Notes: generated by a model from the sequence alone, not told the origin. A stretch of DNA of 64,000 nt from Strongyloides papillosus (GCA_005656395.1 SRSI01000071.1:806001-870000), one strand, 5' to 3'; positions 29,244 through 43,240 are shown, counted from the stretch's first letter. Translations and numbers: made by a program.

Positions 29244-30106
29244 ATGAATGGAATATTTAAAATTAGCTTTTTAGTTTCATCACTATCTTTTTTTTTAACT
29301 TTATTTTTTTTTATCAAGATGTCACACAAAATTTTATCTTTTACAAAAACTATTAAGGAGTATCATGATTTTTTTTATCTCCAAGATACACAGTTTATGT
29401 AAATTTCCAATTTTTTTTTCTATAAATTTTTAGGTTAAAGTATAACAATTCAAAAAGGTTTAAAAGACAACATAATTTAGTCCATTTTAACGAAAAGTGT
29501 ACGTGCGATATCGCAAATAGATGTCCACCAGGAAGACCAGGAAGTCCTGGAAGGAATGGAATCGATGGAGAGAGAGGAAAACCTGGATTAACGGGAATGA
29601 AAGGAATTTCGGGAAATTTTCCACCTGTCAATCATGATTTCATCAATAGATGTAGGATATGTCCAAATGGTCCAAGTGGTGAGAGAGGATTACCGGGAAG
29701 GAAAGGAGATAAAGGAATCAATGGTTTGGATGGTCCAAAGGGACAACCCGGAAAAAGAGGACTTATTGGATATTCCGGCTTAAAAGGTCTTCCCGGATCC
29801 AGCGGAAGCCCTGGATCTTCTGGTATGAAAGGAAGAAGTGGATTAAATGGTGTTTATTATGAAATCGGCCACAAAGGTGAAAAAGGTCAAAATGGATTTA
29901 GGGGAGTAAAAGGTGAAAAAGGTAGAGCAGGAAGTAATGGAATACCAGGGAAAAGGGGTGAAAGAGGAACACTAGGAACAGCAGGTCCGAGAGGATTTCC
30001 TGGTATAAATTCAATGAAAGGTTCCAAAGGATATCCGGGAACTCCAGGAGAAGACGGTAGATATTGCCCCTGCCCAAAACGTTTCAAAGAAAGATCAAAA
30101 TTATAG
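29244..30106 (+). CDS. Cuticle collagen
   Basis: This is a structural protein of the nematode cuticle, secreted by the hypodermis. The two exons are 29244-29398 and 29434-30106, separated by a 35-nt intron that splits a Met codon, giving 275 aa. Exon 1 encodes the N-terminal hydrophobic segment (FLVSSLSFFLTLFFF) and the conserved cuticle-collagen N domain. RFKR, shortly after the junction, is a furin/BLI-4-type processing site. Gly-X-Y blocks then run to the end, interrupted by short non-collagenous stretches with paired cysteines (KCTC, RCRIC, YCPC) for interchain disulphides. Its stop codon is 21 nt from the stop of choline kinase on the other strand. The subfamily cannot be assigned by eye. 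Open frames on the opposite strand here are Gly-Pro mirror artefacts. Confidence 0.93.
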
Positions 30107-30127
30107 CTAAACAATTATATATTTTAT

Positions 30128-31557
30128 TTAATTTTCACTTAAAAACTTTAATAAGTTGCGATTTTTAAAATATAATCCAATTCTATCTCTTCCATATTCA
30201 TTGAAACCAAAACCAACAGGTGATACTTGAACTTGTAATAATCCCCATATTCCCCAAAACAAATGTGATATAGCAATAAATGGTATTGTTTCATACAACA
30301 TTTTCTCAGCCTCCAACTCCAAATTATCCTCAAACCAAGTGGGATTTAGCTCAATACAATAACTTTTAAAAAATTCTTTCATTTTTTGGTGAGTTGGTAA
30401 ATCTTCTTCCGTTATAATATAGTGTGGATACTCGCCAACATCATAATTAATTGAATATTCAACAAAATGATTTGCAAAATCAAAACCTCTATAATTGTAA
30501 CTAGCATATTCAAAATCAATTAATACTAATTTTGGATCAAATGGATTGAATGCTCGTAATTGATTTTTACTATATGATAAATTATCATCATCAAATGACC
30601 CTTGTCTTATGTTTCCAGATGATGCCTTCGGAAGTAAGATATTACCTTCCTGTAAGTCATTATGACAAAAAACAACAACACTTCTACAATTTTGTAACAA
30701 TGAACGCAACTTCTCAACTTCATTCCATATATCATGATAAGTAAGATTTTTTGGTGTATATTGCTTGTAACTATTATTTAATATTATAATTTCATTATCC
30801 TCGTTATTTTTTAATAATTGTGTTAACCATCTCTCCATAGCATCACATATATAATCTGGTTCTTTCCATATGGGAACATCTAATTGGTGTACTCTAGCAA
30901 GTCTTCTTGCAATCTTGTTTGAGATAGACGAAAATGCTATTTCTTTTGTTGACAATGGTCTTGAAGGAATATATTCTTCTAATCTCCCACCACTAAAAAT
31001 ACCATACAACATTGGTCCTAAATGCCTTTCTGAGAGAAGAGTAAAAATGACAGACTCAGCGACAAGATGACTTTCTGTCTCAGGATTAAAGTATACTCTG
31101 AGTAATACTTTATCAGGTTCAAATTTAAGTTTTGGTCGACATTCATGAAGGTAACATAAAAATAACATATTTGACATTCCACCTCTGTAATATATATGAC
31201 AAAATTATTATTAAAAAAATATGTGTAAAAAATAAATTAAAACATACTTAATTCTTTCAATTTTAATTTCATCAATTGAAGCAACCTTCCAAGCACCGCC
31301 TAAAAATCTTGCACATAATTGATGAGTTTTTTGCTTAAACTCAAGAACATTGTTGGGATCTTCGTCATGTTTCATTGTCGATAGTATCTCTTTCATACAT
31401 TTTAAATGGATGTCATCTGAAACAAGAGATTTGTCATGCCTCTGTCCATGGTACAAAGGTTGTCTATAAAAAAAAATTTATATAGTTATGCTTATAATCG
31501 GGAGTATATTTAAACAATTTTTTTAAAAACTTACTTAGAATTTGTTGAATTGTCCAT
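30128..31557 (-). CDS. Choline/ethanolamine kinase
   Basis: The enzyme phosphorylates choline with ATP, the first step of the CDP-choline route to phosphatidylcholine. The three exons (31557-31535, 31463-31248, 31184-30128) give 431 aa, normal for the family. KGGMSNMLF is the nucleotide-loop motif, VLLRVYF follows, HNDLQEGNIL (254-263) is Brenner's phosphotransferase motif with catalytic Asp256, and IDFEYASYNYRGFD (302-315) is the choline kinase signature with its metal-binding Asp. The C-terminal HLFWGIWGLLQ matches the choline-binding end of the fold. An acceptor-like TTTATAG lies 24 nt upstream of the start. Choline kinase is more likely than a pure ethanolamine kinase given the length and the YEYA-like motif, but dual use is possible. 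Confidence 0.94.
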
Positions 31558-33547
31558 AATACAATATCAACAAAATAACGTCTATAAAAAAGAGAAAATA
31601 AACTATAATTTCATGTCAAAATAATAGGTACAAAAATTTATATATTTAGAAAAATAAAACACTGATAAATAAATTCTTTTAATAGGTAAAATAAAGCCAG
31701 TAATAAAATAAAAAAAATTATGTTTAATGGGAAGAAATGATGAAATCTCACGTAATGTCATATATTTTGTATGGCAAAAATTTTAATACTAAAAAATGAG
31801 TGCAAAGAGACAATAAGTATATATCTATATACAATATAATTTTTAGAAAATTAACTTAACACAAGTATATTTAGAAAAATTAGTAAAAATGTTAAGCACA
31901 ATCGTACTATCATATTATCATTAGTCCTATTTTGTTGTAATTTTTCTATCTCCCTTCTTCCAATATTTCTATAATATATATTTTTATTCATTTTAATTCT
32001 AACAATAAATTATATATTACTAAAAAATACATTCTTTTGTCTTAGATATAATTTATAAAAAGAAATAATTACATGATACTTTTATGTTGTTTCCCAATCT
32101 TAAGAAATGGTTTAAAGAAAAAGATTTCCATATATTTAATAAAGCGTTAAAAAAGGTATTGGAGAATGTAAGAAAAAAATGCATACAAAGGTTATAAATT
32201 TAAAAATATATAATAAATTCGTTATACTATCCTATCTACTATATTTTTGAGTAAAGAAATATTTAATTTCAATACTACTTTAAGAGTAGTAAAAAATACT
32301 AATGTAAAATTTATACTTATTATTTATAATATATTCCTATCCATTATTTAAAGTATTAGTAAATTAAAATGTTATTTTTGAAGGGTGAGAGACATAAAGA
32401 AGGAGATAAATATATTTAATATTAAAATAATATTCCAATAAAAATTTTTCTATTACATTTGTCAAGCAAATAAATTTTAGTTAAAAAAGGAATTTTTTAA
32501 TTTACTTCTATTAAATATATATTTATATGCAATTATCTTCTTTATATTTAGATATCAAAAGTTTTAGAACTTTTATCTTGTTAACATCTTTAGAAAAAAA
32601 AAGAAATATAAAAAGGATTGTAAAATAAAAATGTTTGAAATTGTTTGCCTTTCCAAGCAAAGCCATATTTGTACAAAAAGAAAATATAATGACTGGAGAT
32701 ATATAGACTAATGTGTCTTTGGATTATAAAAAAATGACATTCTGTTTATAAATAAATTTGAATGTCTATTTTTATAAATTTCTTTGTTATCATGAAATAA
32801 AAACAAAAAAAACAACATATGCATCTTTTCTCTGTTATAGATCATTGGGAGAAATAAAAAATAACTTAAGAGCATATTTTTTATCATTCATTTATCATTT
32901 ATGTTTTAAGAATTTTGCATTTATTTTCCAGAATGCTTTCTTTTTTTACTCCTTAGTATACTGTATATTTTATTGCTTAGTATCATAAAAATATTTATAA
33001 ACAAATAAATTTGTTATTTTTTTCCTGTCCAAAATGCTAAATATATTATTAGGGAAGAAAATTTCTTTTCACCACCAAATTTTGGTATATAAGATTTCTT
33101 ACTATCAAATAAATTATATGACATCTGTTGGTTTATAAATGACAAAGCAAAAAAAATAATTCTTCTTATTTTGTTATTGACGTATAAGATATCTCCAAAA
33201 GAAAACAAAAGAAAAACAAATTAATCAAAATCTAATTTATTAGTAGTTGAGAAAAAAATATATATAAAATTAAAAATATCTCAATAAAAAATTTGCTACT
33301 ACCATTCCTTCAAATAGTAATTTGTATACTGCTATTTGAATAAGTATAAAAAAGTATATATTATAAAAGAAAAAAGTGAAATTATATTTGTAATTGTTTC
33401 CAAAGGTTTAATATTATGACATTCTCAATTATTTTGTTTAGAAAATCTTTTTTTGCATAAAATATATCAGTAATCATGTAGTTAAAATAAAATATACAAA
33501 TCAATATAAACAAACAGCAAAAAAAGAGGATGAGTAAGATGATACTA
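31558..33547. other. Intergenic, no gene recognised
   Basis: This is 2 kb of AT-rich sequence between the 5' end of choline kinase and the 3' end of intersectin, both on the minus strand. Open frames at 32758-32988 (+) and 33014-33208 (-) are low-complexity and Phe/Tyr/Lys-rich, with no domain. Confidence 0.6.
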
Positions 33548-36500
33548 TTAACCATATCGTACAAAGTTCATTGGAAAGTACATTGGTGTGGTATCAGCAC
33601 TATTCACTAAATAACCACGTCCCCAACTTCCGTCTGTTGTATCAATAACAATGATTTTATCACCCTTTTTAAATCTTAACTCATCATCACTTCTTGGCTC
33701 AAAGTCATACTCTGCAACAGCTATCTTTGATGCACACTCAATTTTATTTTGACTTGATCTTGGTGAATGTAATTTTGCAAGATGTTCTTCTGTTCTAGAT
33801 GCTTTAGTATCTAAAAAAATAATATTTAGTTATTTTTGAAAAACACACATACCACTAAATGTTAAATCTGTCCTTATTTTTTCTTGCAATTCTTGTAAAC
33901 TTCTTGTCTCACCAACTCCTGATTTTCCATAACTATACTGTACAGAACTTGATGATTTACTATTCTTCATTTTACCACTACTATCCGTTTTCACTGGAAT
34001 TCCCTCAACAGATGATAGCAATGCTTTAGGAATAAGAATTTCTCTTCCATTATGAAGAACTTTGGTCTGAACATCTAATTGTTCTATAACAGGTAGCATT
34101 TCACCTTGTTTAATAAAACAACTTTCACCATTAAACTCATATTTCCACGGTGTTATCATCCTAGCCTCAGGGTATATCGATTCTCCAACACTATCTTGTG
34201 TTGGAAATTTCTTATTATCCTCAGAAAAAATATGTATATAATTACCACTTGTATCATCTGAATGAGATGGATCTTGGGTACCATGTCTATTTAAACCATC
34301 TTCAATAAGTTTTTCAACTTTTTTAACTGTCTCAGTATCAGTACTAAAATCACCAACTAATTTAAAGTAGTTTGTTGGTACATAACCAACTTTATCATCA
34401 ATAACACCATACACCCATTCTCCATTCTCTGGTTGATTGGTCATACATAAAGAATTAACTGAAAAAGATATTGCTTCACCATCCTCTTTTGGTGCTTCAA
34501 AATTATGAAGAGCTTTATAACACCTTATATTTGTGTCATTACCAACAAATTTATCACTTGTTGAGGATATATTTTTATTACTAAAAGGATCTTCAACTTG
34601 GTAATTTGATGTGCTTGTTGTATCTTGGAAACTATCGAAAACATTTGATGATGGGAAGTCATTTTTTTTTACACTACCATTTGTTAACGGCTTACTATTC
34701 TCTTCAGCTGCAGCAAATGGATCTTCAATGGTGCTATTGATTGTGGTAACTTTAGTAGCACTATCATCTCCTCCATTAATATTTTGATTATTCCTCTTAT
34801 CATTAGTATTATTATCACTAAATAAGTTACTTTCTTTTACCTCTTCTGGCCAAGGCTCACTAAATTGATTATCATTATTTACCACAGCACTTTGAAATGG
34901 ATCCCCACCAAAGAAATCTTCGTTTTCTCCATTTTTATTGGATGTTGAAAATGGATCTCCATAATTATAATTGTCATCAATTTTCTCAACATTTGCAAAT
35001 GGATCTATATTCTCTTCATTTTTATTATCAGAAAATGGATTTGGATAAACAGATGATGGAGCGAAGGTAGTATCAATATTTGACATATCACTTCCTTGTG
35101 CAACGTTTGGAAATGCAACAATTGGTTTACCTTCCTTAGCCATTTGATATAATTTATCTAAGTTAACCATTCCTTTAGCGGTTCCTTTTGTATTTAACTC
35201 ATTATACTTCTCCATGTAATTTTCTGCAGCAATCATCAATGTGCTGTTTAAAGTTGAAAATTTCTGAGCGTTTTCTTTTTCTAAATGCTGAGCTTTAGCC
35301 TCAAAGATTTCATCATTACTAGCAACTTCTTTCAGTGCCTCTATTTCATTTTTCAAATACTCAATATCTTGTGATAATTCATTTTTAGTCTCCTCCAATT
35401 GGACAAGTTCTGGTGTGGAGGCAAAACGTGATTTTAATTGAAGCATTTCATGGGAATTTTGAGCTATCTCCTGTGCTAATAAATGGATTTCTTTAGTATA
35501 TTTATCAATATCATGGACACACTTTTCAAAATTAGATTTAGCATCTGTATGAGCTTGTGTCATATTACGGAATGTCTCAACATCCTTTTGAAATTCAGAC
35601 GACAATTCCTTGGTATTTTCTTCAATTCCTTGTAGTGTAAATTCAGCCTTCTCAATTTCATGTTGTACATTTAAATTTTCTTCACTTAACCTCTCAACAA
35701 GGCGTGTTAAATCTTTCTTCTTTCCATCTAGCTCTTTAACTTCATACTTTAAGGATTCTATCAATTTTTGTCTAGCAAGTTCTTGTTGTTCTTGTTCTCT
35801 TCTTAATCTTTCTTCTTCTTGTTTGCGCATAAGTAGTGCTTTTTGAGCCTGTTCTTGTTCAAGTAATGCTTCTCTACGTGGTTGTAGGACAGCTTCACTT
35901 CTCTTCAAGTTATCCATACGTTTCTCCTCAAAAGTCATACCGTGCTGATTTTGATGAAATGTTTGGACTGTTGAGGGACTGTACGTTATTGGCATACCTG
36001 TTATAACAGAGGCCAATTCATCAGGCAACACCGATGGTAATGTATAACCCTCAGCCAACTTCTCAGCCATAAAAACTGCAGCAATAAATCTTCCTCTTGA
36101 TATTGGACCACAACCACAACAAAATTCCCACACCTTTGCTAATACATGATTCGGTAAATTTGATTCTCTTAAAACCCTTGTAACTACATTAGGATCTAAA
36201 TAATCTTTACGTTGTGTATCAAGTTGATTAAATCTTTGTGCATATTTAGCTTTTAAATTTGCTGACAAATTCCAATTTTCACCAGATTTCCTCTCATCAA
36301 ATGGTGTCGGTGTGGATGGTTGATACACTCCAATATTTGGTTTAATGATATTACCAAATGTCATACCCATAGAAAATAATTGTTGCTTTATTCCTTCAAG
36401 GTTCGGTATTGGTACCTGTCTCCATTTTAAATCTAATGGTGTTGTTAAAATATATCCTTGTTTAATTGCTCTGCAAAGGTAAGCAAAAGTACAAAATCTT

Positions 36501-36751
36501 TTCCAATCAAATACACTACCACCATTGAAAAAATCAGATAATATGGCAGCCTTAATAATAAGGTAATTAAATTATATTGAAAAAAGTTATTTAAAATAAT
36601 TTACCTGCTCAATAATCATAATATTTAAACCAAATTTTAGCGGAAATTGAATGGCATCCTGATAACTAATAACATTTCCACCCTTTGCTGTTGTTAGGAA
36701 GAATATAGCATGTTCTCGATCATGTACTTCATTAAAAAAACCTGAAGCCAT
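33548..36751 (-). CDS. Intersectin (EH, coiled-coil, SH3 endocytic scaffold)
   Basis: This is a scaffold linking clathrin/AP2 coats, dynamin and actin regulators at endocytic and synaptic sites. The three exons (36751-36605, 36550-33853, 33810-33548) give 1035 aa, close to C. elegans ITSN-1. The order is a degenerate EH-like region (about 1-85) and a second EH domain (about 142-227, NLPNHVLAKVWEF). A long coiled coil follows (about 255-505), then a linker with one NPF and five DPF motifs (about 553-705) for AP2 or EH partners. An SH3 domain (726-782, ALHNFEAP...GYVPTNYF), a divergent SH3 (about 842-899) and a C-terminal SH3 (AVAEYDFEPRSDDELRF...PMNFV) complete it. The start at 36751 is preceded 22 nt upstream by a good acceptor (TTTTAG), which suggests trans-splicing, so I take this Met rather than seeking a distant first exon. 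It has no DH/PH/C2 part, as in short intersectins. Confidence 0.9.
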
Positions 36752-36775
36752 TTCAAAGAGATTTTTTGGTAATCT

Positions 36776-39700
36776 AAAATGTCAATAAATTAATAAAATT
36801 AAATGTTTCTTTATAAATTAGTGCCAATAAAATGCAGATAAACAAAAGAGTATAAAGTTTGTCGATAGACAAACACTTCTAGTCAAGAGTTACTTATATA
36901 ATTGGGAAAATATATACAGAAAAGTGTAGAATAAATCATGTAAAAATTGGATATCAATGAAAAAGACACCCTAAAATGGTCTTAGACGTAAAAAATTTCT
37001 TTAAAATATATTTACTTTTACCGAATACTTTTTTTTAGGTTTATAGTAATAGACCAATAATTTAAATAGAAGTTTCCATGTGACATTTTAAATAAAAATT
37101 TTAATTATTTAAAATATAATTATAATTAAGCTTATTAAACTTAAAGATTTAAATTATTTATTGAGACAACTTTTATAAATACATCGAAATTTACAATAAT
37201 AAACCATATGAATAATTAAGAGTAAATAACATTAAATTGTGTATATAAATTTCAATAAACAAAAATACGATATATGTATACAAAGTACTATTGATGAAAT
37301 AAAATAAAAAAAATTATATATAATTTTTTTACCGACATATAACTTCCCATATATGATATATTTGTTAAACTTAATGGTTAAACATTTTTTCGTTCAAACT
37401 ATTAAAGATATATAGTTTAATTTTAATATATATCTTTGTTAGAGAAAGAAACTAACATATATGATATTAAAATTTGGAAATTTTTTGAATGATATTGGTA
37501 TAAATAAAAAATTAATTTTAAGATATGTATATAAAAAATTAATTAAAAATGTAAGTAAAGTGTTTGGTATAATTTTAATGCTGAGAAATTGAAAAAAAAG
37601 TTTTTTTAAGTGGTTGTAAAAATGGTTTAATGATATTTAGATGAACTTTGTAATATTTAATGATAAAATTTTCTTTCAATTTATTTTTATTTAATTCAAA
37701 AGCTTTTTATCATAACTAACCTGATTAAATATCATTTAACTTTCATTTATCAAATATTTTCTGAAATTTCCTTTAAAATTAAAAATGGAATTAGCAAATA
37801 GATGATAAATATTTAGAAAGGAGATATAAAAGTGATCCTATTGAATTGCGTACAGGTAGTACCCAATCAAGACCATACACTAACAAAAGGATTAAATGTA
37901 AAGTTATTTGATAGTTCAAAATAAAGTATAATTGAATTATAAACAAATTTTAGTAAAAATTTTAATAAAATACTACACATAATAGTTATTAAAAGCATTA
38001 TAAAAAGTAAAGAAATAAAAGTAAAAAAAATAAAATAATTACTTCCTTATGAAAAAAATCACATTAAAATTGATATAAATTTTAACATATAAATATTAAA
38101 GTACTTTAATAATATTACCTTAATAACTTTGCCTTTTGTAATAAAACATAATATTGAAGAAAAAAAATTTGTATCGTCCTTCATAAAAAAAAGAAAACAA
38201 AAAAAAGAAGTAAGATTGATGAAAACATTTTGAAGTTCTAAAATTCATTCTATAAGAGTACTTTAGAACTTTTTATATAAGTAGGAAAAATATTTTTTAA
38301 TTCTAACACAAAACACCAATTATATATATCATAACGTACCAATTGATGACAAAAATAAATTTTATTTCTTTAATCATTTTCTTTTTATGAGCTTAAATTT
38401 TTATAAAAATATTTGATCGTAAATGAACTTAGATTTATTCATAAAAAAATGATTTGTTAACATATAATTTATACATAAAATCTTACTACACACTTTTCTT
38501 CTATCATCTTAGGAAGGTTTAGTACTTTAAAATATTTTTCAATAAAATTTAATTACTTTTGCAATGTATTATTGTATTTATGATAAAATTCATAGTTAAA
38601 TTTTTTTTTAATATTTCTTTTGAATTCCTTTTTATTCTACAAACCTGTAACTTTTTTTCAACGACATCTTTTATATTAATACCATTATTATTTTAATTCA
38701 AATGACAGGAAACATTTTTTCAACAAAAAATATTTCATTTTCTTTTTGTAAAAACGGGTTTGTTATTTAGAAAATTTGTAAAAAAATGATAAATTTATAT
38801 TTTTTGTAGAAAGTATATTAATTACACAGCTTTCATAATTACTATATTTTATTGCCAAGCCATACTTATTATTTACACTCCTAAATTGTGCTACTTTATA
38901 AAAGTACCATCTTTGGTGTAATAAATAATTTATACATGAATTTATCTATATATATGGTGTTACAACTTGTAAAAAAGATTTTTTTATACATATTTTTAAA
39001 AATTTTTAAATAATATAATATTTAAAATAAAAATTCAATTCTTATTATTTTAAAGTATAATTGTAATTTACAAAATTTTAATGCTAAAAAAATAGTGATT
39101 CTACCAATTTTGTTTTAATATTTCTTAACAATATAATAAAAAATTATTAATTCAAGTAACTAATTTTTTAATAATTAATATATTTAATTATAAATATTTA
39201 ATAAATTTTAAATTATTATTTTTTTTAGTTTTTAAAAATTAAATGCTGGTTTTTGAAGTATACATAAATATTTTATTTGTTAATTTTAGAAAACAAAAAT
39301 TAATTATTTTAAACTAAATAGTACATATACATAAATACCGATGGATCAATATAAATATCTAAAAAAATGGGTTTTTTTAGTTATTCTGGGAAAAAAATAT
39401 TTTAGTTTGTTATTATATAAATAAAAAATACCTTAATACAATCTTTTATTTTCTATGATATTTTAATATTTAAATAGTAAAAACTTTTGTTCTTTTTTTG
39501 TCATTATTTTTTATATTCAAATAAATATTTTTTACATTGACTAACTATTACTGTAAATAATATGTTATGTATAAAAATTAAATCATACTGTCTAACCCCA
39601 TTAAATAAAGGCTTTAAAATTTTGGGATAAAAAAATGTTACAGCAAACTAGAAGACATATCTGAATAAATTAACGTGCGCCTAGTTTATTGAAAAAAAAT

Positions 39701-42190
39701 TATGGTAGAAATAACTAGTACTAATAATAAATAAAATTTTTAAACAATATTTATTTTGAAATTCACGATTTCGTTTATTTTTTTAATCTTTTTAAGGATT
39801 TTTTTAAATTATCTCCGTGAACATAATATCTTCTAACAGTAACAAAAATTTAAATTATTTACAGATGTAGTAAAATTATATTTTTTTTAGCATTTTTTTA
39901 CATAGTATTACCTACTTCAAACCACTTTTTTTATATTTACATTATCATATTAGAAAATATATGATATATATTAATGAGAGAGAAAAAAATATAAAAATAT
40001 TCCTAAAATTAATCTTTTCTAATTATGAAAAAAGTTGTTATTTTAATTGGTTATTTGCAATGGATAAAGTTTGTGATAAAAATTTAAAATTGTTATGGAT
40101 AGTCTCTTTTTGCTTTGTGATGTACTTTTCTTATCATTTTTTGGTGAAAGTTAAATAACCTTAATTAGACAAAAACACACTGTATCAATTTTTATTTGTA
40201 CACTCTTAAAATCAAAAAAATGAAGTAAAAAATTTTTGTTATCATGAAATAAGGAAAGAAGAAATCAGTTTCGTTTTGCCTTTAATAAGATTTAGTTTCA
40301 CAAAATTGTTATCATTGTTAAATTTGCCCCCTTCTCACATTTATCTTTAAAACAGTTTTTAATTAACACTAATTAAAGGTGTTCAGCGGTATTTGTTAAT
40401 TTCCCTCTCCTCTGTCCTCTAATTACTTTAATGTTATGGTATATTTAGATGAGTAAAATAATATTATAGAGATTATAAAAAATTTTTACTAATCTCTTTA
40501 TACCATGTAATGTTAGATGATAAAAATTTATGTAAAACTTATAATTAAATTGTTTTGTTATACGTATTTATATTCCTAGGAATGGTATATTTTTTAAATT
40601 AAATTTTTTTATTAAAATTGATAAATAAAATCAATAGCTATAAAACTTCATGAATTTAACACCAAATAATATAATAATGAAAATAAAAAAAATCTACTGA
40701 TAAATTGAATGATATTTTAGGTTTGAAATGTTAGACTGTAGTAGAAATTAAATTGGTAATACTTTTTAACTATTTTTTACAAATAATAATCACCCTTAAC
40801 AATACCGTTTTTTTGACTTATTCATTCTTCTATAAACATTTTATGTTATTTATAAAAATAAGCATAACATTTTTGTAGAAAAAAAAACTCCTGTTTTATA
40901 CAAAATTTACTTAAAAGTAGCAATTTTGAAAAGATTTTTATAAAATTATAAACTGTTATAACTCTTATAAAAACATTCTTATTATACTAAAAATATTTTT
41001 AAATAATTTAGTTGTAATTACTAAAATATTTTTTGATGCTTCTATTATTTATAACTAATAAGTTGATGTTTAAAAATTAAACATTATTTCATTTATAAAT
41101 TTGATGTATAAATCAGAAAATGGTTTAATATTTTAAAAGATACTTTTATTGATATCTTATTACCGCTAACTAAAATTCTTACTACAAAGTTATCTTGTTC
41201 TTTTTTATTCCAAACAATCTATTACTTAAAACCACAAACTTCTTCCTATATTGCCACATTTTCAAAAACGTCACCACAACTCACTTCAAAAGCTTGTTAT
41301 GACATTTATTTAACAATTGGACACTGATAAGAAACTCATCTCATATTTATACCTCCTCCTATATCAAATTATCTCATATTTATCAAACATTCTCGGCAAC
41401 CACATCTTATTACTGGGAGTAGAAGAAAAAAATAGTAGAAGAAGGTCCAGAGAATGATGATGATGAGGATGTGGAGTTAAAAACCTATACGTATATTGTG
41501 ATATTATAAAATGCCTCATATCAACAGTTAAAATGAAAAGAATAAAAATAAATATATATACATATATAAAATTATATTTTTCCTACCAAAGAAAGGAAGA
41601 AACACCAATAGACAGGTTGTCAATCTAATGCCAAACTTTTATTACTATTCAAATATACCGTTACATAAGAAAAAAGATAAGTAATGTTATATATAGGATA
41701 AAATAAAGTTTTTATTTTGAAAAAAAACTGCCAGTTTGAGGCTGGTAAGTTGATAAATAGTTACACGTTCCTTAAGATTGATGAGCAAATGTTAATGAAG
41801 TAAGATGAAACGAGTATTGGGTTGGGTTTTTGTTAACTTGGGATAGGTGTTTAGTTAACATACAATTTTTACTGATTATGTAATATTAGAGATAGTAATA
41901 TTACATATCTTCCAATAGAATATATAAAAAAAAGAAAAGATTACAGTAGTATGTGATTTTATAAACAAAAATCTTTATTGTTTCTTATCTATCATTTTTA
42001 GATTAATTTTTATTAAAAAAACAACCAAAAAATTGCATATTTTTATTTATTATTATTTTTTCTTTATTCTCTTATTACATTAGGATAATTCTTATCCTCA
42101 TTAAAAGTATCATATAAGTGTAAACATACCGTTTCATGTCACCAGATAACTAATAGTACAGTTTAAATTATATTAAAAACCATTTATCTT
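36776..42190. other. Intergenic desert upstream of intersectin
   Basis: This is mostly very AT-rich, with no supportable gene. Around 41190-41530 the base composition is milder and contains the direct repeat atctcatatttat (two copies near 41338-41380) and a purine-rich run (gatgatgatgaggatgtgga). It could be promoter or an unrecognised exon. The 65-codon open frame at 39961-40158 looks random. Confidence 0.5.
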
Positions 42191-42197
42191 ATAACTT

Positions 42198-42350
42198 TTA
42201 AGTTTTATCATCCAATTTATTCTTTGTTTGAATCTTGATACACTTCCCCTTATTTACTTTATACTGCCAAGTACTCTTTGCTGTAATGACTTCCGACATT
42301 TCATTCATGTTCCAGTATCCATACACAGTAGTATTTAAGATTATCAAGTT
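42198..42350 (-). other. Coding-like island, unidentified
   Basis: On the minus strand about 50 codons stay open within a patch that is distinctly less AT-rich than its surroundings. An internal ATG at 42308 begins MNEMSEVITAKSTWQYK. The composition is balanced (W, Y, C, G, E present) and unlike the Phe/Ile/Lys/Asn pattern of random frames here. I see no domain and no clear partner exon. A GT after TWQYK could act as a splice donor. It may be a short exon of an unrecognised minus-strand gene, a 5' exon of intersectin, or a relic. Confidence 0.25.
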
Positions 42351-43240
42351 TTAGCCTGTTAAACTTTGTCTTCCAACAAACCTTGTTAATTTGAATGATA
42401 GACAAATAGTTTATCCTTTAAAATATAAAAAGGATGTCTTTTGACTTTATAAAAATTAAATTTTTTTTAATAATTTTTACGGAAACGGCATCTTTAATAG
42501 TTTTATTTTAAAGTATATTTGTTTTGTTAATATAAAATTAAGATTACAAATTTTATTGTATTTACTTTAAATATGTACCATTATTTTATGATAAGGATAA
42601 GCTAAATTGCCATTTAGTTTAATTTGAACCAACTACCAAACATCATTAAGAACGGAACTTCCTATTTTTGATTGTTTTAATGGATTTGATCAAATTTAAC
42701 TTTTGAAATAAAAGTTTTTGGTAATCAAGGATAATTAAATTTAACTCCTTTGATTGTTTACTAAAAATTTTTGGTTAATACTTAAGATAGGCGTATTTTA
42801 TTATATATGTATATGAAGTATTTTAAAAATTTTATATCATTGAATGGCAATAACAAAAAGTTAAATATGATCTGATAAGTAAGAATTTATGCACTATTAT
42901 TTCATCATATATCTTTATATTTATAAAAATTTATGTGTATATTCATATTATAAATTATATTTATTATTATTTGAATAGGAAAATATATAAGCCGATTACT
43001 GAATTCCTTCCAATACAATAGCTTTTAATTTCTTTTTCCATATAATTTTTTATATATAAAGACCTGTACATATAGTTTCCATACTTCTAATGAGTTATAT
43101 AAATATATTTTTATACCAGAGATTTACTATCATCAATCTATCATATTTCTTTTTCACACATGATAAGTAGTATTTACTCAAGTATCATAGCACACATCTC
43201 CTAATTATATAAGCTTCAGACCATCTAGTAAAATTTAAAA

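Noticed and set aside
29395..30114. Minus-strand Pro/Gly-rich frames opposite the collagen gene
   Set aside because: They are the mirror image of Gly-X-Y codons on the coding strand.
35610..35846. Plus-strand Ser-rich frame inside intersectin
   Set aside because: It is the antisense shadow of the coiled-coil exon.
39961..40158. 65-codon open frame (+) in the 7-kb desert
   Set aside because: Its composition is identical to the background, and it has no domain or neighbouring exon.
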